From assembly GCA_028869135.1 (NCBI GenBank), contig JAGWTC010000010.1:27467-91466 (forward strand): a stretch of DNA of 64,000 nucleotides. Reading direction: 5' to 3'. The notes under the pieces were generated by a model, which did no database searches, was not told the DNA's origin, and saw only the letters and a list, made by a program, of their open reading frames with translations. Position numbers and translations under genes: made by a program. Source of the DNA: Rhodocyclaceae bacterium. GTDB taxonomy: Bacteria; Pseudomonadota; Gammaproteobacteria; Burkholderiales; Rhodocyclaceae. Positions 54,747 to 64,000 of this stretch are shown here, piece by piece. How positions within the stretch are numbered: position 1 is the stretch's first letter; each line of letters starts with the position of its first letter.

Positions 54747-55601
54747 TCAGGCGCCCTGCTGTTCGAGCACGAAGCTGGCGCCTTCGTTCTGCGCCAGCGT
54801 ATCGCGCAGCCAGGGCATGACATCCTGCAGGGACTCGTAGAGTTTCCAGGGCGGATTGAGGATGACCAGCCCGCTGCCGTACATGCCGACCTGCCCGTTC
54901 TCGTCCGGCTCGCGGCCGCGCACGCACAGCTCGACATGCAGCCAGCTCTTGGCGGGCAGACGCTTCAGTTTCTCGGGCAGCTCGCGCGTTTCGCTGCGTG
55001 CCAGGCAGGGATACCACAGCGCGTAGACGCCGGTGGCAAAGCGTTCCAGCGCTTCACGCAGCGTCTGGTGCACCTTGACGTAGTCGCGCTTGTCCTCGTA
55101 GGACGGATCGATCAGCACCAGCCCGCGCCGCGGCGGCGGCGGCAGGAAAGCCTTGAGGCCGGCCAGACCGTCCTCGTTCTGGATCAGCACCTGCTTGCCG
55201 GCGCCGGCGAAATTCTGCTGCAGCAGACGCACGTCGGTCGTATGCAGTTCGAACAGGCGCAGCTTGTCCTGTTCGCGCAGATTGCGATAGGCAATCCACG
55301 GCGAGCCCGGGTAATGCTTGAGCTTGCCGTCCGGATTGACCTCCCCCACCGCAGCCAGATAGTCGGCCACGGCCTCGGGCAGATCGGTGCGCCCCCAGAG
55401 CCTCCCGATGCCTTCCCGATATTCGCCGAGCTGCTTGGCATAACCCTCATCAAGCGCATACAGGCCTGCGCCGGCATGGGTATCGACCACCCAGAAGGGC
55501 TTATCCTTGCCCTGCAACTGCTTGATCAACTGCAGCAGGACGGTATGCTTGAGGACATCGGCATGATTGCCGGCATGGAAGGCGTGGCGGTAGCTGAGCA
55601 T
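54747..55601 (-). CDS. rlmJ: 23S rRNA (adenine-2030-N6)-methyltransferase
   Basis: 284 residues. N-terminal MLSYRHAFHAGNHADVLKHTVLLQL is a strong RlmJ signature, and the catalytic motif IV reads LIDPSYEDKRDY, with Ser where enterobacterial RlmJ has a second Pro. SAM-binding VVDTHAGAGLYAL. It methylates A2030 of 23S rRNA. Start taken at 55,601 to give the conserved N-terminus; the frame is open further upstream. Divergent from the phosphotransacylase gene. Confidence 0.94.
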   Translation of the reverse strand: MLSYRHAFHAGNHADVLKHTVLLQLIKQLQGKDKPFWVVDTHAGAGLYALDEGYAKQLGEYREGIGRLWGRTDLPEAVADYLAAVGEVNPDGKLKHYPGSPWIAYRNLREQDKLRLFELHTTDVRLLQQNFAGAGKQVLIQNEDGLAGLKAFLPPPPRRGLVLIDPSYEDKRDYVKVHQTLREALERFATGVYALWYPCLARSETRELPEKLKRLPAKSWLHVELCVRGREPDENGQVGMYGSGLVILNPPWKLYESLQDVMPWLRDTLAQNEGASFVLEQQGA

Positions 55602-55695
55602 TGAGATGTAAAACGTGATGTAACAAACGCAACCGACAATCCGGTCGGAAGCCGCCATTATCCGGCAATCCTGACCGGCCTTGCGAAAGGAATTT

Positions 55696-56616
55696 ATGCA
55701 CACGCGACAACAACGCCTCGAGGCCCTGATTGCGCTGGCGGGCAAGGGCCCGGGCCTGCCGACTGCGGTGGTCCACCCCTGCGACGAAGCGGCTCTACGC
55801 GGCGCCCTGCTGGCGCGCGAGCATGGCCTGATCGTGCCGACCCTGGTCGGCCCCGAGCATCGGATACGCGCCCTTGTCGAAGAACACCGCCTCGATCTGC
55901 ATGAGTGCGTTCTGATCGATACGCCGCACAGCCATGCCTCGGCCGGCCGGGCCATTGCGCTGGTGCGCGAAGGTCTGGCCGACGCGCTGATGAAAGGCTC
56001 GCTGCATACCGAAGAGCTGATGAGCGCGGTGCTCGACCGCGACTGCGGCCTGCGTACCGATCGCCGCGTCAGCCATGTGTTCTACATGGATGTGCCGCTC
56101 TACCCCAAGCCGCTGATCCTGACCGACGCCGCCGTCAATATCGAGCCTACGCTCGAAGACAAGGTGCATATCGTGCAGAACGCCATCAACTTCGGCATCG
56201 CCATGGGCATTGCCGTGCCGCACGTCGCCCTGCTCGCCGCCGTCGAGACCGTCAATCCGCGCATGCGCGCCACGCTCGACGCCGCCGTGTTGTGCAAAAT
56301 GGCGGATCGCGGCCAGATCTGCGGCGGCGTTTTCGACGGACCGCTGGCCTTCGACAATGCCATCTCTGCCGAAGCGGCGGCGCGCAAGGGCATCGTGTCC
56401 GCGGTCGCCGGCGCGGCCGACGTCCTCGTCGCGCCCGATATCGAATCGGCCAATATGCTGGCCAAGCAGCTCGAATATCTGGCCGACGCGATCATCGCCG
56501 GGCTGGTGCTCGGCGCGCGCGTGCCCATCATCCTGACTTCGCGCGCCGACAGTGCAGACACACGCCTGGCCTCCGCTGCCGCCGCCGTGACCTATGCGCG
56601 CAGGCTGAAATCATGA
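55696..56616 (+). CDS. Phosphate acetyl/butyryltransferase
   Basis: 306 residues. Compact Ptb/Pta type without the N-terminal domains of long Pta: DALMKGSLHTEELMSAVL, HVFYMDVPLYPKPLILTDAAVNI, then GPLAFDNAISAEAAARKGI and LVLGARVPIILTSRAD. It interconverts acyl-CoA and acyl phosphate. ATG 55,696 with AAAGGAA; an ATG 15 bases earlier is less likely. The acyl phosphate can pass to the kinase encoded 31 bases downstream. Confidence 0.9.
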   Translation: MHTRQQRLEALIALAGKGPGLPTAVVHPCDEAALRGALLAREHGLIVPTLVGPEHRIRALVEEHRLDLHECVLIDTPHSHASAGRAIALVREGLADALMKGSLHTEELMSAVLDRDCGLRTDRRVSHVFYMDVPLYPKPLILTDAAVNIEPTLEDKVHIVQNAINFGIAMGIAVPHVALLAAVETVNPRMRATLDAAVLCKMADRGQICGGVFDGPLAFDNAISAEAAARKGIVSAVAGAADVLVAPDIESANMLAKQLEYLADAIIAGLVLGARVPIILTSRADSADTRLASAAAAVTYARRLKS

Positions 56617-56647
56617 ATCCACGCGCTCCGTGTAGCAGGACGCTCCC

Positions 56648-57673
56648 ATGACGCTGCTCGTCCTCAACGGCGGCTCCTCGACGCTCAAGTACGCGCTGTA
56701 CGAAGAGGGCCTGCAAGCCGGCCGGCGCGGCAAGCTTGAGCACGACGGCACCGCTGCCGATTTCCGGCGCTGCCTGTCCGGCCTGCTGGCCGAGCTGGGC
56801 AGCCCGCGCATCCGCGCCGTCGGGCATCGGGTTGTGCATGGCGGCGCCGACTACAGCGCGCCCATCCTGCTCGACGCGAACCATATCGAGGCCTTGCGGC
56901 GCCTCACGCCGCTGGCGCCGCTGCACCAGCCGCACAATCTGGCCGGTATCGACGCTGTCACGCAACTGCTGCCCGGCGTGCCGCAAGTGGCCTGCTTCGA
57001 TACCGCCTTTCACCACGACCAGCCGGCGCTGGCGCAGTGGCTGGGGCTGACGCGCGAACTTCACGAGAGCGGCATGCGCCGCTACGGCTTTCACGGCATT
57101 TCCTTCGAGTACATCGCCGCTCAGTTGCCCGCGCACCTCGGCGCCAAGGCCGACGGTCGCGTCATCGTCGCCCATCTCGGCAGCGGCGCCTCGCTGTGCG
57201 CCCTGCACCGGCGCCGCAGCATCGCCACCACCATGGGCTTCTCGACGCTCGACGGTCTGCTGATGGCGACGCGTTGCGGCAACCTCGACCCCGGCGCCGT
57301 GCTGCACCTGATGCAGGAGCGCGGCATGGATGCCGCGACCATCGCCGATCTGCTCTATCAGCGCTCGGGCCTGCTAGGCGTTTCCGGCATCTCGGGCGAC
57401 ATGCGCACGCTGCTGGCTTCCGAAACGCCCGAGGCGCGCGAAGCCGTCGACCTGTTCTGCTATCGCGTCCTGCGCGAAATCGGCTCGCTCGCCGCTGCGC
57501 TGGGCGGCGTCGATGCCCTGGTCTTCACCGGCGGCATCGGCGAACACGCCCAGCCGATCCGCGAACGCATCGGCGCCGGGCTCGGCTGGCTGGGCCCCGA
57601 CCTGACCGTTCTGGCGCTGGCGACGGACGAGGAGAGCCTGATTGCGCAACAGACCGCACGTCTATGCCCGTGA
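56648..57673 (+). CDS. ackA: Acetate kinase family protein (short form)
   Basis: 341 residues against about 400 for typical AckA. Family motifs are present: LNGGSSTLKYAL, VGHRVVHGG, CFDTAFH, RYGFHGISFEYIA, AHLGSGASLCA, TGGIGEHAQPIRERI. The shortening is spread over loops and not one domain. With the phosphotransacylase it forms a route from acyl-CoA to ATP plus carboxylate. Preference for acetate, propionate or butyrate cannot be told from the sequence. Confidence 0.9.
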   Translation: MTLLVLNGGSSTLKYALYEEGLQAGRRGKLEHDGTAADFRRCLSGLLAELGSPRIRAVGHRVVHGGADYSAPILLDANHIEALRRLTPLAPLHQPHNLAGIDAVTQLLPGVPQVACFDTAFHHDQPALAQWLGLTRELHESGMRRYGFHGISFEYIAAQLPAHLGAKADGRVIVAHLGSGASLCALHRRRSIATTMGFSTLDGLLMATRCGNLDPGAVLHLMQERGMDAATIADLLYQRSGLLGVSGISGDMRTLLASETPEAREAVDLFCYRVLREIGSLAAALGGVDALVFTGGIGEHAQPIRERIGAGLGWLGPDLTVLALATDEESLIAQQTARLCP

Positions 57674-57795
57674 CATATCGAAAAAATGCGATTCAAGCCA
57701 GTCCTGATATGATTTGCGCATAAACGCCCTATCGCAGCCCGCTGTCGCAGCACCAACCGCAATTCTGAGCGCAAGATCCACAGGCAAGGAGCGGC

Positions 57796-60720
57796 ATGTC
57801 AGCCCCCACTCTCCGGCGTTGGCTTATTGAATCGATCGGCATCGGCGCCGCCTATGGCCTGACCGCCTATCTGATCGTGCACCTGCAGACCGGCGCCGGT
57901 GGCGCCAATCTGCTCTGGCTGCCCGCCGGCATTGCCCTGTCGGCAACCCTGCTGCGCGGCGCCGCCGCCCTGCCCGCCATTTTTGCGGCCGTTCTGCTCT
58001 TCAATCTCTACTCGCTGTTTCCGACCACGGGCTCGGCCCTGCAAGCGCTCGCCAGCGCCATCCTGACTGCCGCCGGCTCCACCGCACAAGCCTGGATCAC
58101 GGCCTGGCTGCTGCGGCGCCACGCCCCCAAGCTGCAAATCGTCAAGGTTTCCGACGCCGTGATTTTCGTGCTCTACGTCGCGCTCGGTTGCACCATCGCC
58201 GCCAGCATCGGCACCCTGATGCTGAACCAGGACAAGCCCTCCACCGACAGCATGACGCTGACCTGGCTCACCTGGTGGGTCGGCGACCTCACCGGCATGC
58301 TCATCGTCGCGCCTCTCGTCCTGGTCGCCCAGCACTGGCGCCGCGGCAAGCGCGAGTGGAGCCTGCTGTCGTTGCCCATCATCGGTCTGGGCTGCAGCTT
58401 CACGCTGGTCACCGCATTCATCGTCAAGCATCTCGATCACGATGCACGCGTCAATGAATTCCTCACCAGCGGCGTCGCCATGGGGCAGGCATTGCAGCGC
58501 ACGCTGGAACTCAGCCACCGCGATCTGATGGCCTTGCACGCTTTCTTCTACAACGCCAATCGGAGTCGCGAGGAGTTCCACAACTTCGGCAGCGAACTGC
58601 TGGCGCGCAACAGCCTGATTCGTTCGCTGATCTGGGCGCCGCGCGTCGCCCATGCGCAGCGGGCCCGCTTCGAGGCGGAGGCGCGTCAAACCATTCAGCC
58701 CGACTACGGCATTTACGACATGCAGGAGGACGGCGACCGCGTGGCAGCGAGCCACCAGTCCGAATACCTGCCCGTGCTCATGGCCGAGCCGGAAGCCGGC
58801 AGCGAGAAGGTGCTCGGCTTCAACCTGCTGTCCGACCCGGTACGCCGCGACGCCCTGTCGCTGGCACGCTTTGCTGCGGAGCCGCGCGCCTCCCGCCTCG
58901 TGCAGCTCATTCGCGGCGGCCAGGCGGTGATCGTCTATTGGCCGCTTTACCGCGACGACTTCAGGCATGCCACGCGTACGCGCGACAACGATGCGCTCTA
59001 CGGTTTCGTCAGCATGGCGCTGGAAATCAGCCGTCTGACCCAGGAGACCCTGAGCCCGTTCGAAAAGCGCGAGGCGGAAACCTGGCTGATCGACACCACA
59101 ATTCCGGATGCGCCTGTGCTGCTGTATCACCACATAGATGGAGTGGACACCAATGCCGAAAGCGCGGTCGCCCCCGACATCGAACAATTGCGCCGGGGCA
59201 TCTATCAGGAAACCGGCCACAGCTTCGCCGGGCGCGATTGGGTTCTGATTTCCCGCCCCCACGGCCTGGACAATGGCCTCCGGGCCAACGGCCAGTTCTT
59301 CGGCATCCTGCTCGGCGGCTTCGGCTTCACCTTCATGCTGGCGCTCTACATGATCGGCCGCCAGCGCAGCGAGCATGAGCTGCGCGAACGCGACGACCGC
59401 CTCGTCAGCCAGAATGTGGTGCTGACGCAACTGGCGCGTTTCGGCCTGGCACCGGACGCCGACGTCGAACGTCAGTTGCAGGAGCTGATCGCCACCTCGG
59501 CGGGCACGCTGAAGATCGAGCGCGTGAGCATCTGGATGCTCGACGTGACGCAGCGCCAACTGCACTGCAAAATGCTCTTTACCCGCAGCAGCGCGGAGTT
59601 CTCGGGCGGCCTGATGCTGGATATCAACAACGCGCCGAACTACTTTGCCTCGCTGTACGAAGGCCGCGGCTTCGCCGCCAACGATGCGCAAACTGACCCG
59701 CGTACGCGCGACTTCGCCGACAGCTATCTGAAGCCGCTGGGCATCACCTCGATGATGGATGTGCCGCTGCGCGTCGGCGGCAAGGTGGCGGGTGTCATCT
59801 GCCATGAACATGTCGGTCCTGCGCGCATATGGGCGCAGGACGAGCAGAACTTCGCCGCCTCGATCGGCGACCTCGCTTCGCTGGTCATCGAGAGCGACAA
59901 GCGGCGCAGTGCGGAGAAAGCGCTGCAGGACTCCTATCAGGCACTGGAACGCAAGGTGCAGGAACGCACCGAGGAGCTGCGCGGCGCGAACGAGCGCCTG
60001 CGCCAGCTCGACCGGCTCAAGTCCATGTTCATCGCCTCCATGTCGCACGAGCTGCGCACCCCGCTCAACTCCATCATCGGCTTCACCGGCGTCGTGCTGC
60101 AGGGCATCTCCGGGCCGCTTTCAGAAAAGCAGCACGACCACCTGAGCCGGGTGTACGGCTCGGCCAAGCACCTGCTGGCGCTGATTACCGACGTCATCGA
60201 CATCTCCAAGATCGAGGCCGGCTACGCCGAGGTCTATGTCGAAACATTCTCGGTCAATCAACTGATCGACGAGGCTGCCGCCATCATGCAGCCGCAGCGC
60301 GCAGAGAAAGGCCTGGGACTGGAAATACAGGCGATCGAATCGATCACGGTGAGCAGCGACCGCAAGCGCCTGCTGCAATGCCTGCTCAACCTGCTCAGCA
60401 ACGCGGTCAAGTATTCCGAACAGGGTGTCGTGCGCATCCGCCTCAAGGCCGAGGCGGATCGTGCCGTAATCGAGGTCGAGGACGAAGGAATCGGCATCTC
60501 CGCCGAGGCGCTTGCCCGGCTGTTCCAGCCCTTCGAACGCATCGACACGCATCTGCGCGTCAAGACACCGGGCACCGGCCTCGGCCTGTATCTGACGCGC
60601 AAGATCGCCACCGACCTTCTCAAGGGCGACATCAGCGCCGCCAGCGAAACGGGGAAAGGCAGCACGTTCACGCTCTGGTTGCCCTGCGCGCTGCCCGCGA
60701 CCGCAAAGGATGAACCATGA
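57796..60720 (+). CDS. Membrane sensor histidine kinase (MASE1-CHASE-GAF)
   Basis: 974 residues. Order: MASE1-like membrane region (about 10-215), periplasmic CHASE domain (about 225-440; HRDLMALHAFFYN, NSLIRSLIWAPRV), a membrane helix near 505-525, GAF (about 550-705), HisKA with phospho-His H751 (SMSHELRTPLN) and HATPase (N-box NLLSNAVKYSEQG, G-boxes DEGIGIS and TGTGLGLYLT-like). Likely senses an external small molecule plus an internal signal. The ATG of the next receiver gene overlaps its stop. Confidence 0.92.
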   Translation: MSAPTLRRWLIESIGIGAAYGLTAYLIVHLQTGAGGANLLWLPAGIALSATLLRGAAALPAIFAAVLLFNLYSLFPTTGSALQALASAILTAAGSTAQAWITAWLLRRHAPKLQIVKVSDAVIFVLYVALGCTIAASIGTLMLNQDKPSTDSMTLTWLTWWVGDLTGMLIVAPLVLVAQHWRRGKREWSLLSLPIIGLGCSFTLVTAFIVKHLDHDARVNEFLTSGVAMGQALQRTLELSHRDLMALHAFFYNANRSREEFHNFGSELLARNSLIRSLIWAPRVAHAQRARFEAEARQTIQPDYGIYDMQEDGDRVAASHQSEYLPVLMAEPEAGSEKVLGFNLLSDPVRRDALSLARFAAEPRASRLVQLIRGGQAVIVYWPLYRDDFRHATRTRDNDALYGFVSMALEISRLTQETLSPFEKREAETWLIDTTIPDAPVLLYHHIDGVDTNAESAVAPDIEQLRRGIYQETGHSFAGRDWVLISRPHGLDNGLRANGQFFGILLGGFGFTFMLALYMIGRQRSEHELRERDDRLVSQNVVLTQLARFGLAPDADVERQLQELIATSAGTLKIERVSIWMLDVTQRQLHCKMLFTRSSAEFSGGLMLDINNAPNYFASLYEGRGFAANDAQTDPRTRDFADSYLKPLGITSMMDVPLRVGGKVAGVICHEHVGPARIWAQDEQNFAASIGDLASLVIESDKRRSAEKALQDSYQALERKVQERTEELRGANERLRQLDRLKSMFIASMSHELRTPLNSIIGFTGVVLQGISGPLSEKQHDHLSRVYGSAKHLLALITDVIDISKIEAGYAEVYVETFSVNQLIDEAAAIMQPQRAEKGLGLEIQAIESITVSSDRKRLLQCLLNLLSNAVKYSEQGVVRIRLKAEADRAVIEVEDEGIGISAEALARLFQPFERIDTHLRVKTPGTGLGLYLTRKIATDLLKGDISAASETGKGSTFTLWLPCALPATAKDEP

Positions 60721-61094
60721 AGATGCAGACCGCACTAATCGTTGAAGACAACGAAAACAACATGGAGCTGATCACCTTCATCCTGGAGGCGCACGGCTAC
60801 GGCACGCTGCGCGCCATGACCGGCAGCGCGGGCATCGCGCTTGCGCTGTCGGCCATGCCCGACTTCATTCTGCTCGACATCCAGTTGCCCGACATGGATG
60901 GCGAAGAGGTGCTCAAGGCCATACGTGCCACGGATGTCGGCCGGCACATGCCCGTCATCGCCGTCACCTCCTACGCCATGTCCGGCGATCACGACAGGCT
61001 GCTGGGTGCCGGCTGCAACGGCTACATCGAAAAACCCATAGACCCGCTTCTGGTCATCAACCAGGTGCAGGGCATCCTAGAGAAGTGCCGATGA
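60717..61094 (+). CDS. Single-domain response regulator, DivK/CheY-like
   Basis: 125 residues, receiver only. Acid pair E10/D11, phospho-Asp D54 in LLDIQLPDMDG, T84 and K106 (EKPIDP), all present. With no output domain, it probably shuttles phosphate between the kinase and other proteins. Starts and ends with 4-base overlaps, so it is strictly co-translated with its neighbours. Confidence 0.92.
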   Translation: MKMQTALIVEDNENNMELITFILEAHGYGTLRAMTGSAGIALALSAMPDFILLDIQLPDMDGEEVLKAIRATDVGRHMPVIAVTSYAMSGDHDRLLGAGCNGYIEKPIDPLLVINQVQGILEKCR

Positions 61095-63271
61095 ATATCC
61101 TGATCGCCGAAGACGACGAGAATTCGCGTCTGCTGCTGGAATCCATCCTGATCTCGCTCGGGCACACGGTGTTTTCCGCGGCCGACGGCAAGCAGGCTTG
61201 GCAGTTCGCGCTCGACGAACAGCTCGACTTCGTCATTACCGACATCCTGATGCCGGGCATGGACGGCTTCGAGCTGTGCCGCCGCCTGCGCCGAATCGAC
61301 TCGCTCCGGGAGGTGCCCATCATCGTCTATTCGGCCACCTATGTGGACCGCCGCGACGAGGAGATGGCGCTGGCGGCAGGCGCCAATCGCTTCATCGTGA
61401 AGCCGATCGAGCCGATGGAGATGATTCGCCAGATCGAATCGCTGGCCGGAGAAAAACCGGCGCCGTCCAGCGGCGCGTACAGCGAATCCGAGCTCAACGC
61501 CCTGCATGTCGAACGCCTGCAGGCCAAGCTGCGCCGCAAGCTGATCCAGCTCGGCCGCGAGCGCATCGCGTTGCGCAACAGCGAAGAACGCCTGCGGCTG
61601 GCATTGGCGGCAGCCGATCTGGGCGTTTTCGAATGGCGACTCGACAACAACGAGCTGAAGCTTGACGGCAGGGTCAACGAGGTCATGACCGGCACGCGCG
61701 GCGTGCCGAGAACCCACTGGCTGGATCTCACCGAGCACATTCACCCCGACGACCGCGGCGAACTGGCCGGGCTCCGGAGCCGCCTTCTGAAAAGCCACAC
61801 AAGCCAGGCCCTGATCCTGCGCCTGCTACGCCCCAACGGCGATCTGCGCTGGATAGACATGAACCTGCAGCGCATGCCGGACGACAACTTCGCCGCGCCT
61901 CCGCGCGCCATCGGCGTAGTGCGCGACATCACCCGCGAACAACTGTTGTCCGAACGGTTGCACAAGAGCGTCACCGACTTTGACTACCTGACGCAACACG
62001 ATGCGCTGACCGGCCTGCCCAACCGCCTGCTGTTCAATGCCCTGATCGATCAGGCGCTGGCCGGCGGGAACGGGTCCTGCGCAATACTGCTGCTCGACCT
62101 CGACTCGTTCAAGCTGATCAACGATAGCCTCGGCCATGCCTTCGGCGACGCGCTGCTGGTGCTGCTGGCCGAGCGTATCCGCAGCACGCTGCAATCGGGC
62201 GGCCAGATGGCGCGCATCGGCAGCGATGAATTCGCCGTCGTCATGCAGAACGTCGGCGACAAGGAGCATGTCGCAAATATCGCGCAGCAACTGCTGTATG
62301 CGCTGTCGGAACCGACCGAGCTCAACGGCGAACGGCTGACCATATCAGCCTGCATCGGCATCGCCTGCGGCCCGGACGACGGTATCGACCGCCACGATCT
62401 GCTGCGTGCCGCCGATACGGCGCTGCATGCCGCCAAGGCGCAGGGCAAGAATCACTATTGCTTTCATACGGCCGACATGAGCCTGCGCGCCAGCGAAATG
62501 CACAGCATCGAACAGGGGCTGAAGCGCGCACTTGAATACAACCACTTGCGCATCCACTACCAGCCCCAGGTCAATCTCGCCAATGGCGAACTGGAGGGCG
62601 TGGAGGCGCTGGTGCGCTGGCAGCACCCCACCGAGGGACTGGTCTCTCCCGCTCGCTTCATTCCGGTTGCCGAAACCAGCGGCATCATCAGCCACATCGG
62701 CCGCTGGGTGCTGCGTGCCGCCTGCGCCGAATGTCGGCGCTGGGTGGAAATCTATCCGGATCAGATGCGTCTCTCGGTCAACGTGTCTGCGCGCCAGCTC
62801 GTCAATGAAGACTTCATCGACGACCTGCGTGGGATACTCGAAGAAACCGGATTCCCCGCCGAACGCCTGGACCTGGAGCTCACCGAAAGCACGCTGCAAC
62901 TGGTCGAGACCAGCCCGCGCCTGCTGCACGAGATCAAGTCGCTCGGCATCTCCATCTCGATCGACGACTTCGGCACCGGCTATTCCTCGCTCAGCGTCCT
63001 CAAGACCCTGCCCATCGACCGGCTCAAGGTCGACCAGAGTTTCGTTCGCGACCTCACGGCCGACGCCAACGATGTCGCCATCGTCGAAGCCATACTCGGT
63101 ATGAGCCGCACGCTGGGCCTGCACGTGATCGCCGAGGGGATAGAAACCGACGCACAGCTCTCGATTCTCCAGCAACTCGGCTGCGAAGCCGGTCAGGGCT
63201 ATCTGTTCAGCCGCCCGCTGCCCCCGGCCGAATTAGAACTCTGGTTACAACGTATCCAACTGCCGGTCTGA
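61091..63271 (+). CDS. Receiver-PAS-GGDEF-EAL cyclic di-GMP protein
   Basis: 726 residues. Receiver 1-120 (phospho-Asp in DFVITDILMPGMDG), PAS/PAC about 170-290, GGDEF about 300-455 and EAL about 470-720. The cyclase motif is GSDEF (377-381) in place of GGDEF, so cyclase activity is doubtful. The EAL domain keeps EAL (505-507), ELTEST, DDFGTGYSSL and KVDQSFVRDL, as in active phosphodiesterases. It is probably a phosphorylation-controlled c-di-GMP phosphodiesterase and the output of the upstream kinase. Confidence 0.92.
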   Translation: MNILIAEDDENSRLLLESILISLGHTVFSAADGKQAWQFALDEQLDFVITDILMPGMDGFELCRRLRRIDSLREVPIIVYSATYVDRRDEEMALAAGANRFIVKPIEPMEMIRQIESLAGEKPAPSSGAYSESELNALHVERLQAKLRRKLIQLGRERIALRNSEERLRLALAAADLGVFEWRLDNNELKLDGRVNEVMTGTRGVPRTHWLDLTEHIHPDDRGELAGLRSRLLKSHTSQALILRLLRPNGDLRWIDMNLQRMPDDNFAAPPRAIGVVRDITREQLLSERLHKSVTDFDYLTQHDALTGLPNRLLFNALIDQALAGGNGSCAILLLDLDSFKLINDSLGHAFGDALLVLLAERIRSTLQSGGQMARIGSDEFAVVMQNVGDKEHVANIAQQLLYALSEPTELNGERLTISACIGIACGPDDGIDRHDLLRAADTALHAAKAQGKNHYCFHTADMSLRASEMHSIEQGLKRALEYNHLRIHYQPQVNLANGELEGVEALVRWQHPTEGLVSPARFIPVAETSGIISHIGRWVLRAACAECRRWVEIYPDQMRLSVNVSARQLVNEDFIDDLRGILEETGFPAERLDLELTESTLQLVETSPRLLHEIKSLGISISIDDFGTGYSSLSVLKTLPIDRLKVDQSFVRDLTADANDVAIVEAILGMSRTLGLHVIAEGIETDAQLSILQQLGCEAGQGYLFSRPLPPAELELWLQRIQLPV

Positions 63272-63345
63272 AACCCGGCGTAGAATCCGGGCTCTGATCC
63301 CCGGATCCACCAGCGCCCGCACGCCCCGGCGGGCCCCATGACATC

Positions 63346-64000
63346 TTGCTGTCCCTCACCCAGGAGCTGCTCGCTACGGAACGGCGCGCGCTCCGAGCGC
63401 GCAAAGCCTTCCGCCTCGCACTCGCCGCTTCGGTGGCGCTGCATGCGCTCGTCATTCTCTATCCTCTGCTGCTCGACCAGCCGCTGGGTGGGCGGGACGA
63501 ATCGCGCCATCACGTCAATGCGCCGCTGCAGGCGCGCCTGCACAAGCGCGCCCAGGTGGCGCCGCCCCAGCCCGCCGCAATGCAGCCGCAGACGGAAAGC
63601 CGCAAGCGCACGCGGCCGTCGGTGCTGAGCAGCAAGAAGGGCACCTGGAGCGTCCCCAGCCAGCCCGCGGAAAAGACGCCGCGCGGCGCCGACCTCGCGC
63701 AACGCGCGCTGGCCATGGCGCGCGGCATGGGCCGCATTGAGGAAGACGCAGGCGACGATGCCGAATCGACGAAGCAGGAAGCCAAGCTCAAGGAAATCGA
63801 GCCCTTGAGTCTGGAGTGGTATTTCAACTCCTTCATCACCAAGCTGAACCGCAGCGCCCGTTTTGTCGAGCGGCCGGCGAGGTCGCGGGGGCAGCGCCCC
63901 GCCGAGGTGCAACTCATCATCGGCCGCGACGGCAAGCTGGTCGACTACAAGATCATTCGCGCCGCCGATCGTCAGATCGAAGTAGCCTACATCGAAGAAG
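63346..64000 (+). CDS. TonB-like envelope protein, partial at right edge
   Basis: Open frame to the window end, about 218 residues visible. A basic N-terminus is followed by one membrane helix (FRLALAASVALHALVILYPLLL), a Pro/Gln/Lys-rich linker (QVAPPQPAAMQPQ) and the start of a TonB C-terminal-like domain (EWYFNSFITKLNRSARF; RPAEVQLIIGRDGKLVDYKIIR). It fits an energy-transducing TonB/TolA-type protein. No good ATG opens this frame; TTG at 63,346 is a guess. Confidence 0.7.
   Translation, partial: MLSLTQELLATERRALRARKAFRLALAASVALHALVILYPLLLDQPLGGRDESRHHVNAPLQARLHKRAQVAPPQPAAMQPQTESRKRTRPSVLSSKKGTWSVPSQPAEKTPRGADLAQRALAMARGMGRIEEDAGDDAESTKQEAKLKEIEPLSLEWYFNSFITKLNRSARFVERPARSRGQRPAEVQLIIGRDGKLVDYKIIRAADRQIEVAYIEE

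Overview
The window is chromosomal DNA from a GC-rich betaproteobacterium. Gene content (aapJQM/aapP, surE-pcm-nlpD-rpoS, dapA-bamC, argD-argF-argG, YajQ, PpnP, RoxA) and codon use would fit a Rhodocyclales-like relative, but the order-level placement is inference. Genes are closely packed, often with 4-base start/stop overlaps. The ends cut through an AT-richer unidentified gene (left) and a TonB-like gene (right).

Layout. 1-4.3 kb: pepN, two small secreted proteins, purN. 4.3-11.4 kb: corA, an outer-membrane barrel, the general amino-acid ABC transporter (aapJQM on the minus strand, aapP divergent), a hydrolase and a GIY-YIG protein. 11.4-20 kb: FliL-like protein, thiolase, CobD/CbiB-like protein, Nudix hydrolase, amidotransferase, YajQ, PpnP and the arg cluster. 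20-29.4 kb: tRNA-Ser(TGA), a BAX-inhibitor-like protein, rlmD, roxA, a small lipoprotein, bamC-dapA and a deacetylase-like enzyme. 29.5-34.5 kb: moxR-DUF58-tgpA-mltB. 34.5-37.9 kb: surE-pcm-nlpD-rpoS, with a probable rpoS promoter inside nlpD. 51-55.6 kb: stand-alone CheB, a GntR regulator, a gamma-glutamyltransferase-like enzyme and rlmJ. 55.7-63.3 kb: phosphotransacylase/acetate kinase, then a kinase, a receiver and a receiver-GGDEF-EAL protein.

The outstanding feature is a mobile element of about 10.46 kb (roughly 39,734-50,198) inserted in the host gene srkA (stress response kinase, YihE family). The 5' part of srkA lies at 50,199-50,891 and the 3' part at 39,357-39,733. Both junctions carry the inverted sequence GTTATAGGATGT. 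The element encodes a small protein, two large tyrosine recombinases and a 222-residue partner, in the order and sizes of the gamma-mobile-trio (GmtY-GmtZ-GmtX). Its cargo is a SulP transporter, a tandem universal stress protein and an NhaA antiporter. It also carries a complete, diverged srkA just inside its right end, in the same orientation as the broken gene. The host srkA promoter could therefore read into the element's copy, so the insertion may largely repair its own damage.

Two regulatory RNA or DNA signals stand out. The nhaA leader contains an 8-bp helix that would pair an upstream GGGTGCTC with the ribosome-binding region, enclosing a further hairpin, as in a translational switch. 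In nlpD, a run of TTA and ATA codons, rare in this DNA, spells a TTGTCA-18-TATTAT promoter pointing at rpoS.
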